Assembly (NCBI GenBank): GCA_001931905.2 | Contig: MSJI02000809.1 | Location: 1 to 64,000 of the forward strand | DNA length: 64,000 nt | Direction: 5' to 3' | Source of the DNA: Cladosporium sp. IMV 00045 | Lineage: Eukaryota > Ascomycota > Dothideomycetes > Cladosporiales > Cladosporiaceae | Shown here: piece by piece, positions 30,355 to 41,732 of the stretch | Layout: every line of letters begins with the position of its first letter | Numbering within the stretch: position 1 is the stretch's first letter | Made by a program: the position numbers and the translations under genes | Notes under the pieces: model-generated | The model's input: only the letters and a program-made list of their open reading frames with translations | What the model was told of the DNA's origin: nothing | The model's database searches: none

Positions 30355-31839
30355 GCTTTGCCCACCATTCGCTCATAATACGTGTTACCTATCGGACACA
30401 ATCATTCTGCATAATCCAATACCTGACGATGTTCTGAAAAAGGAATCAGAGCAAAATGGCATCATACAAGTCAATTAGCTTCACTACCGCGAATTTGTCA
30501 CAGACAAATCGACCATCTTCACAGAGTGCTCAACGATCGTCACTATAGATGACATGATTATACATCGAGACAATGACAATTCTCCATCTCCATCTCATTC
30601 CTCGCCAATACCCGATCAATCAAATCAATAGAAAAAACGGACGCGGCTTCGCCAATGAACATCACAATAGTACCAAGCTAGAGGTCACGCTCGAGCTCCC
30701 ATGATTGTCAATACAAATGAATTCAACGAACGATACGTTCCAATGGCAATCAGACTGAATACAGTGGTATACCTAAACTTCACCGTACCGAAAGATCAGA
30801 AAATTGATGCTGGCATGTGTCATCTATCTCAGTCGAATCAAACCCCTCATCCATCCAATATATCAACATAAACCTCAACCCCAACGTTCCCCCACATCAC
30901 GCCATCACGACAAGTCAAAAGAAAGCAAACCCTCCTCATCTGCATCTTTTCCCAGACCGTACCACTGCCAGTGATAATAATGATAAGCAGAAGTTCCCAA
31001 AAGGTAAGGTGGTATGAGATACGCCGTCCGTGAAGTAACTGAGGTGATGCACAAAAAGCGCCCAGCTAGTAGCACGACGAGACGTTGAGCTGCACGTCAA
31101 CTCACCCCAACCACAACAAACCCTACGTCTCAGCAGTAATGATGAGAAACCGACCAACCACACAGCATCTTTACCCCATCGTCAACCCTGCCTCTGATGT
31201 CCTCCGCACTATCTCCCCCAGCGAGAGAGGGAAGTGGGATTGATATACATACCTGTATGAAGGACTTCCTCTCGCTTCCAACCCGCTTCCTACTTGTGGT
31301 TCTCTTCCTGGCAATTCATATAAGAGACGCATGAACTGAATACACCATCGAACGGCTCTTGTTCAATATCAACAAAATCGAAATTGCATGATCGCTAGCT
31401 CGCTATGTGGGCTCTGGTTCTACCGACACATATTCCTTCGGTTGCTATCAGTTTGACTACCACCCCTGAGTCGTCGACTCAGAGACGAATTCAGACTCCC
31501 TCCTCGTCCTCCATTCTCCTACTCCTCCTGGCAACTGGTAAAAAGAGACAAAAAGAAGCAAAAATCATCCAAAGAGAGAGACAGAACGCTAGATTCCGTT
31601 TCGCGCCAGTCTGTTCGTGGCCTTTTCGTTAAAACACAAAGGAATATTAGACAAAGTAAAGGAGAGAGTTGAGTTTTCTTTCTTTCTTTCGCGCCGTTCT
31701 TCGTTCCCTCTTCGAGGGACCTTGCAACGTCTTCTTACTTCCATCTCTTATGGAGGTCCCATATTCGAGCAAACAGACGAGAAAGACATGCAAACATGCA
31801 CTGCCCCACCCGGTTAAAATCCCAAACAAACAATCAAGC
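30355..31839. other. Convergent intergenic region, no gene seen
   Basis: About 1.5 kb between two convergent genes. Frames are short (75 residues or fewer) and AT/CA-rich with no domain. It probably holds two 3' untranslated regions; a non-coding transcript cannot be excluded. Confidence 0.5.
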
Positions 31840-33531
31840 TCACACCAACGCAGGCCTATCCAGCGCAGCGACGTCGTCAAGATCGTCCGTTCCGCCGTAC
31901 CGCTTCAGATACGACTCGATGGTCTTCTCGTCCAGGCCGGCGGCCTGCTCGGGTCGACAAACCGGACTGCCGGGTGAGCATGAAGCGTCGTCGCCCTGCT
32001 GCTTGCCGACGACGGGGTGGCCCATCCGCAGCATGCGCGCTAGCTGGTCCATGCTGCCTGAGAACCAGCCGGTTTGCGGGTCGAATTGCGGGCTGGGTGG
32101 GTTGACGTGCAGGGGGCTGTCGGTGCCGGCGTCGTCGTCGGTTCGCGGTCGTCCGTCTCCGCCGCCTCCTGCTACGCTTCCTCCGGGCGCGAAGCGAGGC
32201 AAGGAAGTCTGCTGCTGCGGGCGGAACTCGTACACTTCGCTTGCGTCGCTGCTGTCGGAGGCGACGTCGTTTTCGTCGAAGTTGTAGAAGTTGTTCTCCT
32301 CGCCGTCCGAGGCCTCGAAGCCCGTGACGACGAAGTCGTCGAACTCCTCGTCTTCTTGCAGGGTCAGGTCTTCCTCCTGCGCGGCCTTGTTGGCGAGGCC
32401 GCGGGCCAGGTCGCGGTTGAGCTGTTTGAGGCTCTCCTTGATGCGCAGGCGGGAGCGGGGGTTGACCATCTGCTCGAGCTGGAGCTCCGTCTCGGCAATT
32501 TCTCTGATGAGGTCTTGGATCATCGTGTCCTGAGCTGACAGCTCGGTGCGCGCGGCGGCGGACTCCTCGGAAGGCGGTGTTACTGGATCTGTGCACAGGA
32601 TGTCGGTGAAGGCGCGCTCGAATTCGCGGACCATGCTACGGTCTGGAATGGCGAAGACGATTTCTTTGATGCCGTTCCACTGTTCGGCATTCGGTCTGCG
32701 CTGACGAGGACCACCGGCGATGACTTTACGCCAGATCTTTGCGACCTCCTTGACGGGGTTGCCGTATGCGCCGCAGCCCCAGGCTCCGAGTACGAGCCGC
32801 TCGATGCCTTTGGACTCGGCAATGCGCATGACAGACTTCATCTTGCGAGTCACGACTTCCCGATCGTTGTCGCAGTAGCTAACTCCGCAGGTACAGGAAG
32901 AATCGCGATCCTCGCTTCGGCCGCGCGCATCAGGGAAGCGGAACATGCCAGCACTCAAGACGTCGACGAAATACCGGTCACGCTTCGACAAGTCGTTGGC
33001 CTCGGGAGTAGAGTCGCGGAAGACCAGAACGTCCGGAGTGTAGATTCCACCGGCCTCGGGGAGCCGATAGAAAGAGTCCCAAAGCGAGGGAAAGAGTGTG
33101 GTACGGGCGCAAAGAAATTCCTCCTGGCTGTTAGCTCCGTCGAGAAAGCCTCCACCTGGTCGAATTGGCGATGCCATGTTCAGCAGAGCAACGTTGGGCC
33201 TGGTTTGAGTCTTCGACGATGGAGCCGCGCGTTTTGAGGCGAATGGACGTTCGGATAATTTTGCGGCGGCGCTCAGGGTGTCTGTACACTGCACCCTGAT
33301 TTTGATGTGAGTTCCAAGAGTGGCATTCGGTGGTGGCGAGAAAGCAGTCGTGGAAGATGGTGGGTCGACGATGAGGTCTGATTTGTGGATGCCATGCCTC
33401 GCTCTGGGACTAGCACGCAACATTTCCGGAATTGATTTGGTGACTGTGTCGTTGGCCCTCATGGCACGCTCTGCCCGACGGGTGTGGTTTGGGAGTTGAC
33501 CCATGGCGGGTTGATCGTAATCGTTGCCCAT
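31840..33531 (-). CDS. Microbial-type poly(ADP-ribose) glycohydrolase (PARG macrodomain), 563 aa
   Basis: Single exon. The ATG at 33531 has an AACCATGG context; the frame extends 40 codons upstream only from a TTG. The PARG signature is complete: PGGGFLDGANSQEEFL, with GGG at 126-128 and QEE at 136-138 (the paired glutamates are catalytic in characterised PARGs). Domain strands continue through DVLVFRD, VDVLSAGMFRFPD and IERLVLGAWGCGAYGNP, the second phosphate-binding loop. The macrodomain ends near residue 345. About 200 further residues follow: a coiled-coil-like ELQLEQMVNPRSRLRIKES stretch, an acidic LQEDEEFDDF segment and a disordered tail. The enzyme would remove ADP-ribose chains. Fungal forms of this bacterial-type family are widespread; the C-terminal extension is of unknown use. 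Confidence 0.9.
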   Translation of the reverse strand: MGNDYDQPAMGQLPNHTRRAERAMRANDTVTKSIPEMLRASPRARHGIHKSDLIVDPPSSTTAFSPPPNATLGTHIKIRVQCTDTLSAAAKLSERPFASKRAAPSSKTQTRPNVALLNMASPIRPGGGFLDGANSQEEFLCARTTLFPSLWDSFYRLPEAGGIYTPDVLVFRDSTPEANDLSKRDRYFVDVLSAGMFRFPDARGRSEDRDSSCTCGVSYCDNDREVVTRKMKSVMRIAESKGIERLVLGAWGCGAYGNPVKEVAKIWRKVIAGGPRQRRPNAEQWNGIKEIVFAIPDRSMVREFERAFTDILCTDPVTPPSEESAAARTELSAQDTMIQDLIREIAETELQLEQMVNPRSRLRIKESLKQLNRDLARGLANKAAQEEDLTLQEDEEFDDFVVTGFEASDGEENNFYNFDENDVASDSSDASEVYEFRPQQQTSLPRFAPGGSVAGGGGDGRPRTDDDAGTDSPLHVNPPSPQFDPQTGWFSGSMDQLARMLRMGHPVVGKQQGDDASCSPGSPVCRPEQAAGLDEKTIESYLKRYGGTDDLDDVAALDRPALV

Positions 33532-36500
33532 GGTTCTTATATAGCGCGCTTGGTGGTGATGGACTTGCGCTGTCGCAGACGCGGGGAAAGTCGAAAGCAG
33601 GTGAGTTTGAAGTGTAGAAAGCGACGACAGATGAGAGGAAAGTGAAGGCAAAATATGTTCAAGTAATCAGATAGTGACCGGGAGGCGAAGAGAGGGCAAA
33701 CAGTATGTGAGGGATGGGTTTTGAGGCGAGAGGGCTGAAACGAGGTGTGTGGAAGGGCAGCAGGGCAAGTGGAAGGGTGCGCCTGGGAGCAGTGGGCTGT
33801 GAGTGGCTCGCGTGAAGACGAGCAAGACTGAGGTCAGCGGTCCGTGTGCATGCAGGCTCGCTCTGCTCCTCCAAGCATGTGATGATTGCGCCCGGCAATT
33901 GCCCGTCCGTTGCGGATCTAGCTGATTGATGGACTCGCAGATTGCTTCGACGGTGATCTCGTGCCCAGCCCTGGATATATGTGCAGAGTACAGTAGCGTA
34001 TGGCGTCTTAGTGGTCAGAACGAGGCCCACGGAGATGTTGCGCAAGCGAGTGTCGTAGTGGTCTGTATGGTAAGGCGTGGGATGGAAGTGGGATATGCTG
34101 TTACCGGTATCCGGTAGCGAACCGTGGTGAGGAGTGAGTAGTGAGGAGTAGTAGTGTCGTGAGTGAGTCGTGTGAGGTGAAGAGAGTCGTGTGAGAGGTG
34201 TAGGTGGTCAAGAAAGAAAGGGAAGACTAGCCTTGCCTATGGAATCTGTCTGCCACTCGCATTCATGGTCGCTACCAGAGAGCCTCAGCCCTCTCTCTCC
34301 CTCTTGCTCTCTGACTTTGGCCAGCAGCAGCGACGATGGCCATGTCTCCCATCGATCGCCTGTTTTTGGAGGGGGCTTGTCCACTTCGGCCACAGCAGCG
34401 CACCAAGGCGCAAGCGGCCGGGAGAAAGTGAACTCACGAGCCAGCCCAGCGATTCCTCCGGCGCATCGCCAGGTCGGCCACTTACCGAAAGCAGGCAAAG
34501 TGCAGCACGAGCCATTTTCACATGCCAAAGAAGAGCAGTTGCGGCAAGTCGTCAGCCGTTTCCGCTTTTTCCTTCTGAGAATAGATCCTGCGACGCCATC
34601 CATGCCAACGCCTCAGCTTACTACCCGTCAGACCTGAATACTGACCTACTGCCATGATGACGTTTGATTGAATCGGGCTGTGATAAAACGACAACACCCT
34701 GCAACTTTCTCTCAAAGTCTGGAGCAATTCGGAACGTGTTCGTCTTGCAGCTTACATCATCCCTCCTCCACCACTCACGAAGCAGACGAAAGATCTTTTA
34801 CAGAAATCTTAAACATACCAATACCCTCACATGAAAGGAAGATTTCACAAGCTGCAAGAGCGTGCGCTCGTGCCCGTGACCGGCTCCCGTCACAAGCCTT
34901 CCGGCGCATCCTTTCGTGGGGTGCAGAAACATGGCGCAGGACAGAGTTTCGGAATGCCGAATGGTACGCCATGATAGATGGCATATTCCTTCGATCCTTC
35001 CTCTCACTGTCGTGCTATAGACAGGGCAGAAGTGCGAGCTCGCCACCACGCAGCCCGATGCCGCAGCACTGCACTGTAATCTCAAAGCCTTGCGAATAGT
35101 ACATGAAAAGCCTTGCATGTGCCCTGGCTAGGGAGGCACGGCGTGTGTCTGGGTTTGCTTGCTTGCCCTGCATGATTCCGTGCTCGCGAGATCTTAGGCT
35201 CAGCATGTGCCAGTGTATATACCCGATGTCCGTTCGCGGGTGTGACTTGCGACTTGGTGTGGCTCGGGCAGTGCGTAACCTTCTGTGGCAAGCATGTGCT
35301 GTTCTTCGCACTCGGGAGATTACCTACTCTCCGAAGGCTTCATGATGCGGTCTGGCGACACTGCATTTCTGAAAGACCGATTGATAGCGCCATCCATTCT
35401 CCGATAGATCGATGTCGATTTCTCACGTGCCGATGTCTCAAGTGTACCTGCCTCCATTCGTTGGCCCAGTCCATGGGTTGTCACAACAGACCTCACGCTC
35501 GATCATCGGTTCCAAATCAAAGACGACGCAGAAAGTGGGGTTCCGTTCCGTTCCCGATGCCGAAGCCGGACTCTGAACCCTAACCCTACTTACCTTAACC
35601 TTGCTGGATGGCTTTCACTCCATCGACGAGTAGCCCCAACCACAGCCATTCGTTACATGTACTTGCCACATGCATGCGTTGATTCTGGAAGAGAGCGATG
35701 GGATAGTATCTTGAAGATTCACTTCCATCACATTTCTTCCCACCAACATCTGAAAAAATCGATATAGACGAACCCTCACAAGACCAAAGAACCCAACGGC
35801 AGCGCAACCAAACCAACAGCACCCAACGGCATCAGTAGCCACCCTTCACAACAACCGATCCAGAACGGGAGTTTTGTCTCTGACGTTTCCTTGTGTCTCA
35901 CACCTTACACCTCATCATCGTCACTATCGCGGAAAACACTCAACCTATCGTGACGCACAACAAACGATTTGCAATAGGGAATTCGGAGATCCGACAAAAA
36001 GTGTCCACGTCTTCGATGAACAATAGACACATAAACAGCTCGAGAAGGCTGAAACGAATACTGTTCCCTTTTGCAGTCCGTGAAAAGGAAAAAGGCGGCA
36101 ACACATCTCGCATATCGCAATCGCATACCACATCCACCAAACGCACCGTGTAAAAGTCGTATGTGATGCGACGACGACGAATCAACGAATAAGAATGATC
36201 GATAAGACCCATGGTGATATCGTGTCACAGTCCTTCCTTCAACTGGGTAATAATCTCGATTATTTTCACATGCGGAAAAAACAAAAGGTCGAACATGTGA
36301 ACCAAGTCCATGCACCCGGTTGTGCCCTCCCTTTCCCTTCCCCTTTCCCCCTTGCAACAAGGCCAATGCCAGCGCATGTGACATGTGCAGGTTTGTGATG
36401 GGCAGATGTCCGTCAGCCATACGATTGGCGTGTTGTGGGTTTCTGAAACATGCTTATCGTTATTGCGTCGGCAGGATAAGATGCATGGATGCACAATATG

Positions 36501-36977
36501 GCGTATGTGCTTTATCGAGATGGGCGCATTTTCCCAAAGGAGAAGGGAAGGGAGAGAAGTTCGGGAGGCAGTTCTCTGCTGTTGATGACTCGTTCGTTTT
36601 GTCAGAGGGTCTCGCTTTCTGCCCAAGTTGGTTCTGCGAAACGAATGCGATTTCCCATCTGTGGTTATGACTGTGAAAGTGTGCTTCAGACGTCGATCCC
36701 ACGTGATGGATTTTGAGATGTTTGAAGAGAAAAGGTGTTCTGGAACAATTTTTTTTTTTTTTGTGATAGTGGATTTCAGAGGTTCATCAACCCGTGCATT
36801 TTATTCAATTCATCAAGGTGAAGCAAGACACCCACGCCTGCTTCTTACCTGCTCCAAGTCCAAAACCTTGAGTATCGTGCCCGTGCTGTGCTGTCATATC
36901 CCGTTCCATCCTATCCTAACCTATCCTACAAAACGTATCTCATACCCGTGACCTACCCATTTCCCATCTCCAATCCC
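33532..36977. other. Long gene-poor region, 3.4 kb
   Basis: I see no gene I can support. It includes the promoter of the PARG gene, a GTGAG-rich repeat (34124-34200), a short CCCTAACCCTA motif at 35578-35588 and a T run near 36750. Open frames up to about 170 codons exist on both strands (for example 34191-34637 plus, 35905-36420 minus). They overlap each other, lack domains and are rich in Cys, His and Arg as random translations are. Confidence 0.5.
34124..34200. repeat. GTGAG-rich simple repeat
   Basis: An irregular purine-rich tract of GTGAG, GTAGT and GTGTGAG units upstream of the PARG gene. It looks like simple sequence, not a mobile element. Confidence 0.6.
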
Positions 36978-39900
36978 CTACGCCTGCCCATCCTCAAACA
37001 CGCCAAAATCGCTATTCATCAAACCCTCCCACCTGCCCGGGGTCGTGAAAGTGGGCAAATCGCTAAAATCCAACCCGCTAGTCGGGCTGGTGAAGCAGTC
37101 ACCCGGCCCGCCCGTGGCGTTGTTGAGCAGCTGCGAGAGGTGCCTGGAGAAAGGCGAGACTTGCTGGCTGGCGTCGCTGCCGAGAGCGCTGCGCCTGCCG
37201 GGAGTGTTGGCGAGGCGGGTGGGTGTGGAGCGGAGGAAGTAGCGTGATGAGCCCGGGGAGGTCATGAAGTCGTTGCCTGCCATGGTTTGCTGGTTGGCGT
37301 TGTTGGCTGCGGCTGCTGAGGGGGTGAGAAGTTTGCGTCTGCGTGACGCTGGGGTGGGTGTTTTCAGAAGCTGGTCGATCGAGTGCTGGGAGCCTTTTGA
37401 TGGTGTCTTGCCGGGTGTCTTGCCTGGGGTTCTGAACAGGGAGGTGGGCGAGCCATCGAAAAGGTGGGCGAGTTCGTCATCATCATCAAATGGTGGAGGC
37501 ATGTTCTCTTTGTCCAGGGCGAAGGCCTCGAAAATGGCAACGTCGTTCTGACCGGGCGTGGTTGACGAGACCTTTGACAGCGCTACCTGCTTGCCACCTT
37601 CTCCAAGTGGACTCTTCTTATCGGAGGGAGTCTTGTCGTCAACGGCCTTCACTTGGCCTTCCTGTCGTGGCGACGGGAAAAGCATCCGTCTGGTTGGCTT
37701 TGGGGTAATCTCTTCGATCTCGATGGGACTGTCTTGCGATCCGTGAAAGCGCCCTGGACTCGACTGTATCGCCCGTTGCAGTGCATCGTTAAGCTGAGAG
37801 GGATCCCATTGCGAGGTACCGTCCGGACGCTGCTGTGCTTGCATACTATGCGCGCGCGGCTTCCCAGTTGGTACAAGCCGGGCCTGATCTCCTGAGAACG
37901 ATCGCTCGGGTTGAGACTCGACAACAGGCTCTTGTGGGAGATCATCAGGCATCGCAGCATCTGTAAAGAAGGCCTCGGACTCCGGCTCAACGGAGTCTGT
38001 CGCATTCCAGATCTCGCCGACTCTGTTCTTCCTGCTCTTCCTTGGTCCAGACTTTTTCCCCCATCTGTCCTTGGGACGCATGGTCCTGTTCTTCTTGAAC
38101 CACAACCCGCAAGGGTTGCAAATCACAACTTCCTCAAACCCTGGATTCGTCTCCTTGCCCGACGCCTTCTTCATCGACTTGCGGATGATGAACTTTGACA
38201 CTTCGCCAGCGTCGTTCCATTCGAGAGGAGCAACGCCAATTGTCTCTCCCTCATCTTCCACAGAGTCGAGTGGCCCAGGCTTACCCTCGACAATTTTGAA
38301 GTAAAGCCTCCTCCAAGTAGGTGTCTCGATGGCGCCGCAATGCACGCAGTATTGAGGCATCTCGCCCTTCGCGACAGCGTCATGCATGCGCTGCTCGATG
38401 ATCTTGCGGCGCTGCGCTCCGGAGCCAGATCGATTCGGACCAGCGGGGCGACCTTCCGTATCGCTTGGTGCAGGTGACCCTGCTTCCGAATCAGGATGAG
38501 CGCTGTAAGCCCGCCTAGATGTCTGCCGCTTCTTGGCTGGCGGAGCCGCAGTTTCTGACGCATCCTCGGCCGGCGCAGCGCGCTTGGTGGGCAGGGCGAG
38601 AGAACTTCGTCGTGACTCTGGAGCCACGGAGCCGGCCGTTGATGTGGCTCGTTGCATCAGAGCAGGCGCCGGTGCGAGGGATGGCGCACGGGAGCCGTTA
38701 TCATTCGCAACTTGGACAGGAGTCATAGACCTTGGTGCCGGACTGTTGGTACGAGACGCACGCTTCGCAGTTGAAGGTCTATATGTTGGATTGACTTGTT
38801 AGTCTGCATATTCTTGGTCAAACTCTGCAAACAATTGCCAGAGTTGCTCATCACTCGTTTGAGTAGAGTCAACATACCGTTCAGCACCTCTGCCTGGAGG
38901 CAAATTCAGAAGCATCTTCTGTGGCAGCTGATTCATATCACCAGGTTGCTCCCATTCGAAGTTCAGCTCGCTAGTAGGGGCATCGCTGGGATACGGTGGT
39001 GGCACCTTAGTAGCTTCAAGATTCTCGCTCTTAATGTGAGTCTTGCGCCGCTGTTTGCCTGGTCGACCGTCTCGGGGTTTACCGTAGTCCTGTGCATCCG
39101 GACTTGTGTCGTCGTTTTCACCTTCGAAGTTACCTGGAAAATTGCTACTGTTGAAATTGCGCTCGCTCATGTAACCGCTATCAGCCAGAACAGGCGCAGG
39201 TAAAGTGGGCAAGCCGGGACTACTGGGTGCTGGCTGGTTCAGACCTGGGAAAAGTGGTGGGGACGATGGGAACTCTTGGGGCGTTTCTCCTGCGGCGATG
39301 CTATCCGGAGAAGCATCTTCAGGAGAGCTCATGACAGCCTCAGACATCTGATCAACATCCGACAGGAAGTCAGAGCCGGCGGTGGAAGCCTGTCGCAACA
39401 TGCTTCGGGAAGAAGGGATGCGTGGGCGCTGGTGAGCCGGGACACTGAGCTGTGGGGTAGGCGTCGGGACGCGAGGTGGAGGTTCCAAGTTGCTTCCGGG
39501 CGCGGTAGGTCTGGTCGGGATGGGACGATGCATTTGCATTGATGCAGCGGTCGCGGCGGTGACTCTCAGATCTGAAGACTTGCCACCAAAAGATGACTTG
39601 CCGCGCCAGTCGGCCTGCACAACCTTTGCGCGCTTGCGAGGCTGTCCATCTTCATTGTAGAAATTCTCGACTTGCTGGGTCAGGTCGACGGAGTGTGTTG
39701 AGGGTTGGCGTTGATGTTGGTGGCTGGGTGCGTGGGATTCACTTCGCACGCTTGCACGTGAGTTGGGGCGGGATTGGCTTGCAAAATTTGGGGGAGCAGA
39801 CGAAAAGCTCTGATGACGCAATTGCTCGTTAAGGACGCTGGAATCCGGCGCAATTACTGGACTTCCAGCACGGCTGCCTGGAGCACTGTGAGGGTGGGAG

Positions 39901-40676
39901 GCGAAAGCGGGGTTTGCGCTGGGGAGGGCACCTGACGGGGTCTGACCGATGCCCACGCCGCCGAACATCTGTTGTCCTCCGGTTTCTCCACCATCCCCTG
40001 TCCGCACGCTGAAGAGGTCATCAATGAGAGACTGGTCTTGTTGGCTGCCGGGGGTTCCCATGTCGAAGTGGAAGTAATCCGCGTTGTTTTGCTGAAGATG
40101 ACCAGGATTGAGAGAGGCATTCCAGGCATTAGGGTCAAACCCGGCACTCATCGCAGGACTTTGACTACGAAGGGACTCCATGCTCCTGACATACTCGTTC
40201 TGAACCTGCTTCGGCACAGGCACCAGCCGCAGTTTCACCTCTAGAGTCTCCTTCACCCCGTTGCTGAACAGGGCGGGCAGGTTCTTGCAAACACGTCCAG
40301 TGATCATGGTTTTGCTCTGATGTGCCGGCACCAGCGGAGCGGAAGCGGCGAGGGCGGCGGAAAGCATGCCCTGGCCGACGAGCGGTGTCTCATATTCGCT
40401 GTAGTCGTAGGCGTAGATGGTGAAATCCCCCTCAGCCAGCCTCGATAGCAACTCCGGCGAGGCGGCGACGATGGCCTGGATACACTGACGCAGCTCGATC
40501 ACGCCGACCTGGGCGTTGTCATCGATGGCGACGGCAGGAATTTGTAGAGGATCCGGGAATCGCGCCAGACAGTTGGTCTTGTTCTCGTAATCGAATGTGT
40601 AGAGCACCTTGACACGCATCGGTCGTGTGGGTATATCGCCAAATGGGCTTCCATCTTCGGTGGTCGGTGAATCCAT
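36978..40676 (-). CDS. Ams2/SPT21-family GATA factor, 1199 aa
   Basis: Exon 1 is 40676-38878 and exon 2 is 38778-36978. The 99-nt intron (GTATGT...ATATAG) contains in-frame sequence, so without splicing the two halves look like separate genes. The N-terminus (MRVKVLYTFDYENKTNCLARFP... SEYETPLVGQGMLS) is the Ams2/SPT21 N-terminal domain. Near residue 744 comes a GATA-type finger, C-VH-C-GAIETPTWRR, and 72 residues later CNPCGLWFKKNRTMRPKDRW. The canonical GATA loop is 17-18 residues, so a 72-residue insertion separates the two zinc half-sites. Fission yeast Ams2 activates histone genes and promotes CENP-A loading; budding yeast Spt21 activates histone genes. The product should be a nuclear regulator of histone supply. 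Repeats of GKTPGK and TP occur near the end. Confidence 0.9.
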
Positions 40677-41010
40677 GGCAGCTCGGATGTCGTGGTTGAG
40701 GGATAGGTGATGGCGAGAAGTGCAAAGAGGTCTTATACGAGCCGCTGCCAAGGCTCAAGAGGTATTGTTCGTGCTACCGCATAGTACGCTGAAGGAGGGC
40801 GTGTCGTGTGTGGATGAAGAGAGAAAGCGCCTTTGAGCAGATGCAGCAAGCAAACAAATGACTGTTGATGCAAATGAATGATGGTCACGAGGACAAGTAG
40901 AGATGCTCCGTCACATGCGCAAGGAAAGATTGTCGACAAGTGAAGAGGGGAGTGGTCGTGGTTGTTGTCGTAGCAGCGAAGTGGGAGTGGTTGGTGTGAG
41001 CTCAATCTCT

Positions 41011-41051
41011 CGCGTCTGAGAGTCGAAAGTAATAAGCGCGCGTTCTCGCGT
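41011..41051. promoter_or_regulatory. Three MCB-like CGCGT cores between Ams2/SPT21 and SmD2
   Basis: CGCGT (reverse of ACGCG) occurs at 41011-41015, 41039-41043 and 41047-41051, inside the 574-bp divergent promoter (40677-41250). MBF-type boxes would fit the S-phase expression known for fission yeast Ams2. The region is rich in CG dinucleotides, so chance occurrence is a real alternative. Confidence 0.35.
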
Positions 41052-41250
41052 TCCTCAGATCGTCATCGGCGCTTGCAAACGCCGGCGCTGTCTTAAGGCT
41101 GTGCGCGAGTCAGTCTGCCACCGCCCGCGAGAGAACTTCACCTCACTACTACCAGACGGCTGCTACTGGGCGCGCGCGCATTGAAGCACAGCCGGTCTTT
41201 ATCACCAACTCTTTCACACACACTCGTTGCAACACATACACTCCGGCAAA

Positions 41251-41732
41251 ATGGCATCTTCCGACGTAAAAATCCAGTAAGCGAACAACCCTTTTCCCGA
41301 ACCAGCTCCACGAACAAAATGCTAACAATCCCACCAGAGAGCTGCAAGGCAAGCCTCGCAACGAACTCACGTACGTCTCCCACCCATACTCACACCACCC
41401 ACTCATCCACTAGCACTAACACCCCACCCAGCGAGTACGAAATCTCCGTCCTCGAAACACACGAGTTCAACTCCGGCCCCCTGTCCCTCCTGCAGACCGC
41501 CGTGCGCCAACACGCGCAAGTGCTGATCTCGACCCGCAACAACCGCAAACTGCTCGCGCGCGTCAAAGCCTTCGACCGCCACTGCAACATGGTGCTGGAG
41601 AATGTGAAGGAGATGTGGAGCGAGACGCCGCGCAACGCCGACGGCAAGAAGGGCAAGCCCATCAACCGCGACCGCTTCATCAGCAAGCTGTTCTTGCGCG
41701 GCGACAGTGTGATTCTGGTGCTGTTGTCATAA
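41251..41732 (+). CDS. smd2: Small nuclear ribonucleoprotein Sm D2, 119 aa
   Basis: Three exons: 41251-41276, 41338-41370 and 41432-41732, with 61-nt introns (GTAAGC...CCAG and GTACGT...CCAG, each with a CTAAC branch). The protein opens [19 protein letters not shown] and contains Sm1 ([39 protein letters not shown]) and Sm2 ([15 protein letters not shown]). These match SmD2 along the whole length (human 118 aa). SmD2 is a core ring subunit of U1, U2, U4 and U5 snRNPs and works in nuclear pre-mRNA splicing. Two introns within the first 60 coding bases are typical of fungal Sm genes. It is divergent from the Ams2/SPT21 gene. Confidence 0.96.

Noticed and set aside
34191..34637. A 148-codon plus frame in the gene-poor gap
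   Set aside because: It overlaps an equally long antisense frame, and neither has domain-like sequence or consistent codon choice.
35578..35588. CCCTAACCCTA as a telomere relic or subtelomeric mark
   Set aside because: Fewer than two full repeat units, in the middle of conserved housekeeping genes. Chance is sufficient.
36978..40751. Two separate genes (a GATA factor and an upstream protein)
   Set aside because: The 99-nt interval has a GTATGT donor and ATATAG acceptor, and splicing joins them in frame. Together they give the known Ams2/SPT21 layout, so one gene is the better model.
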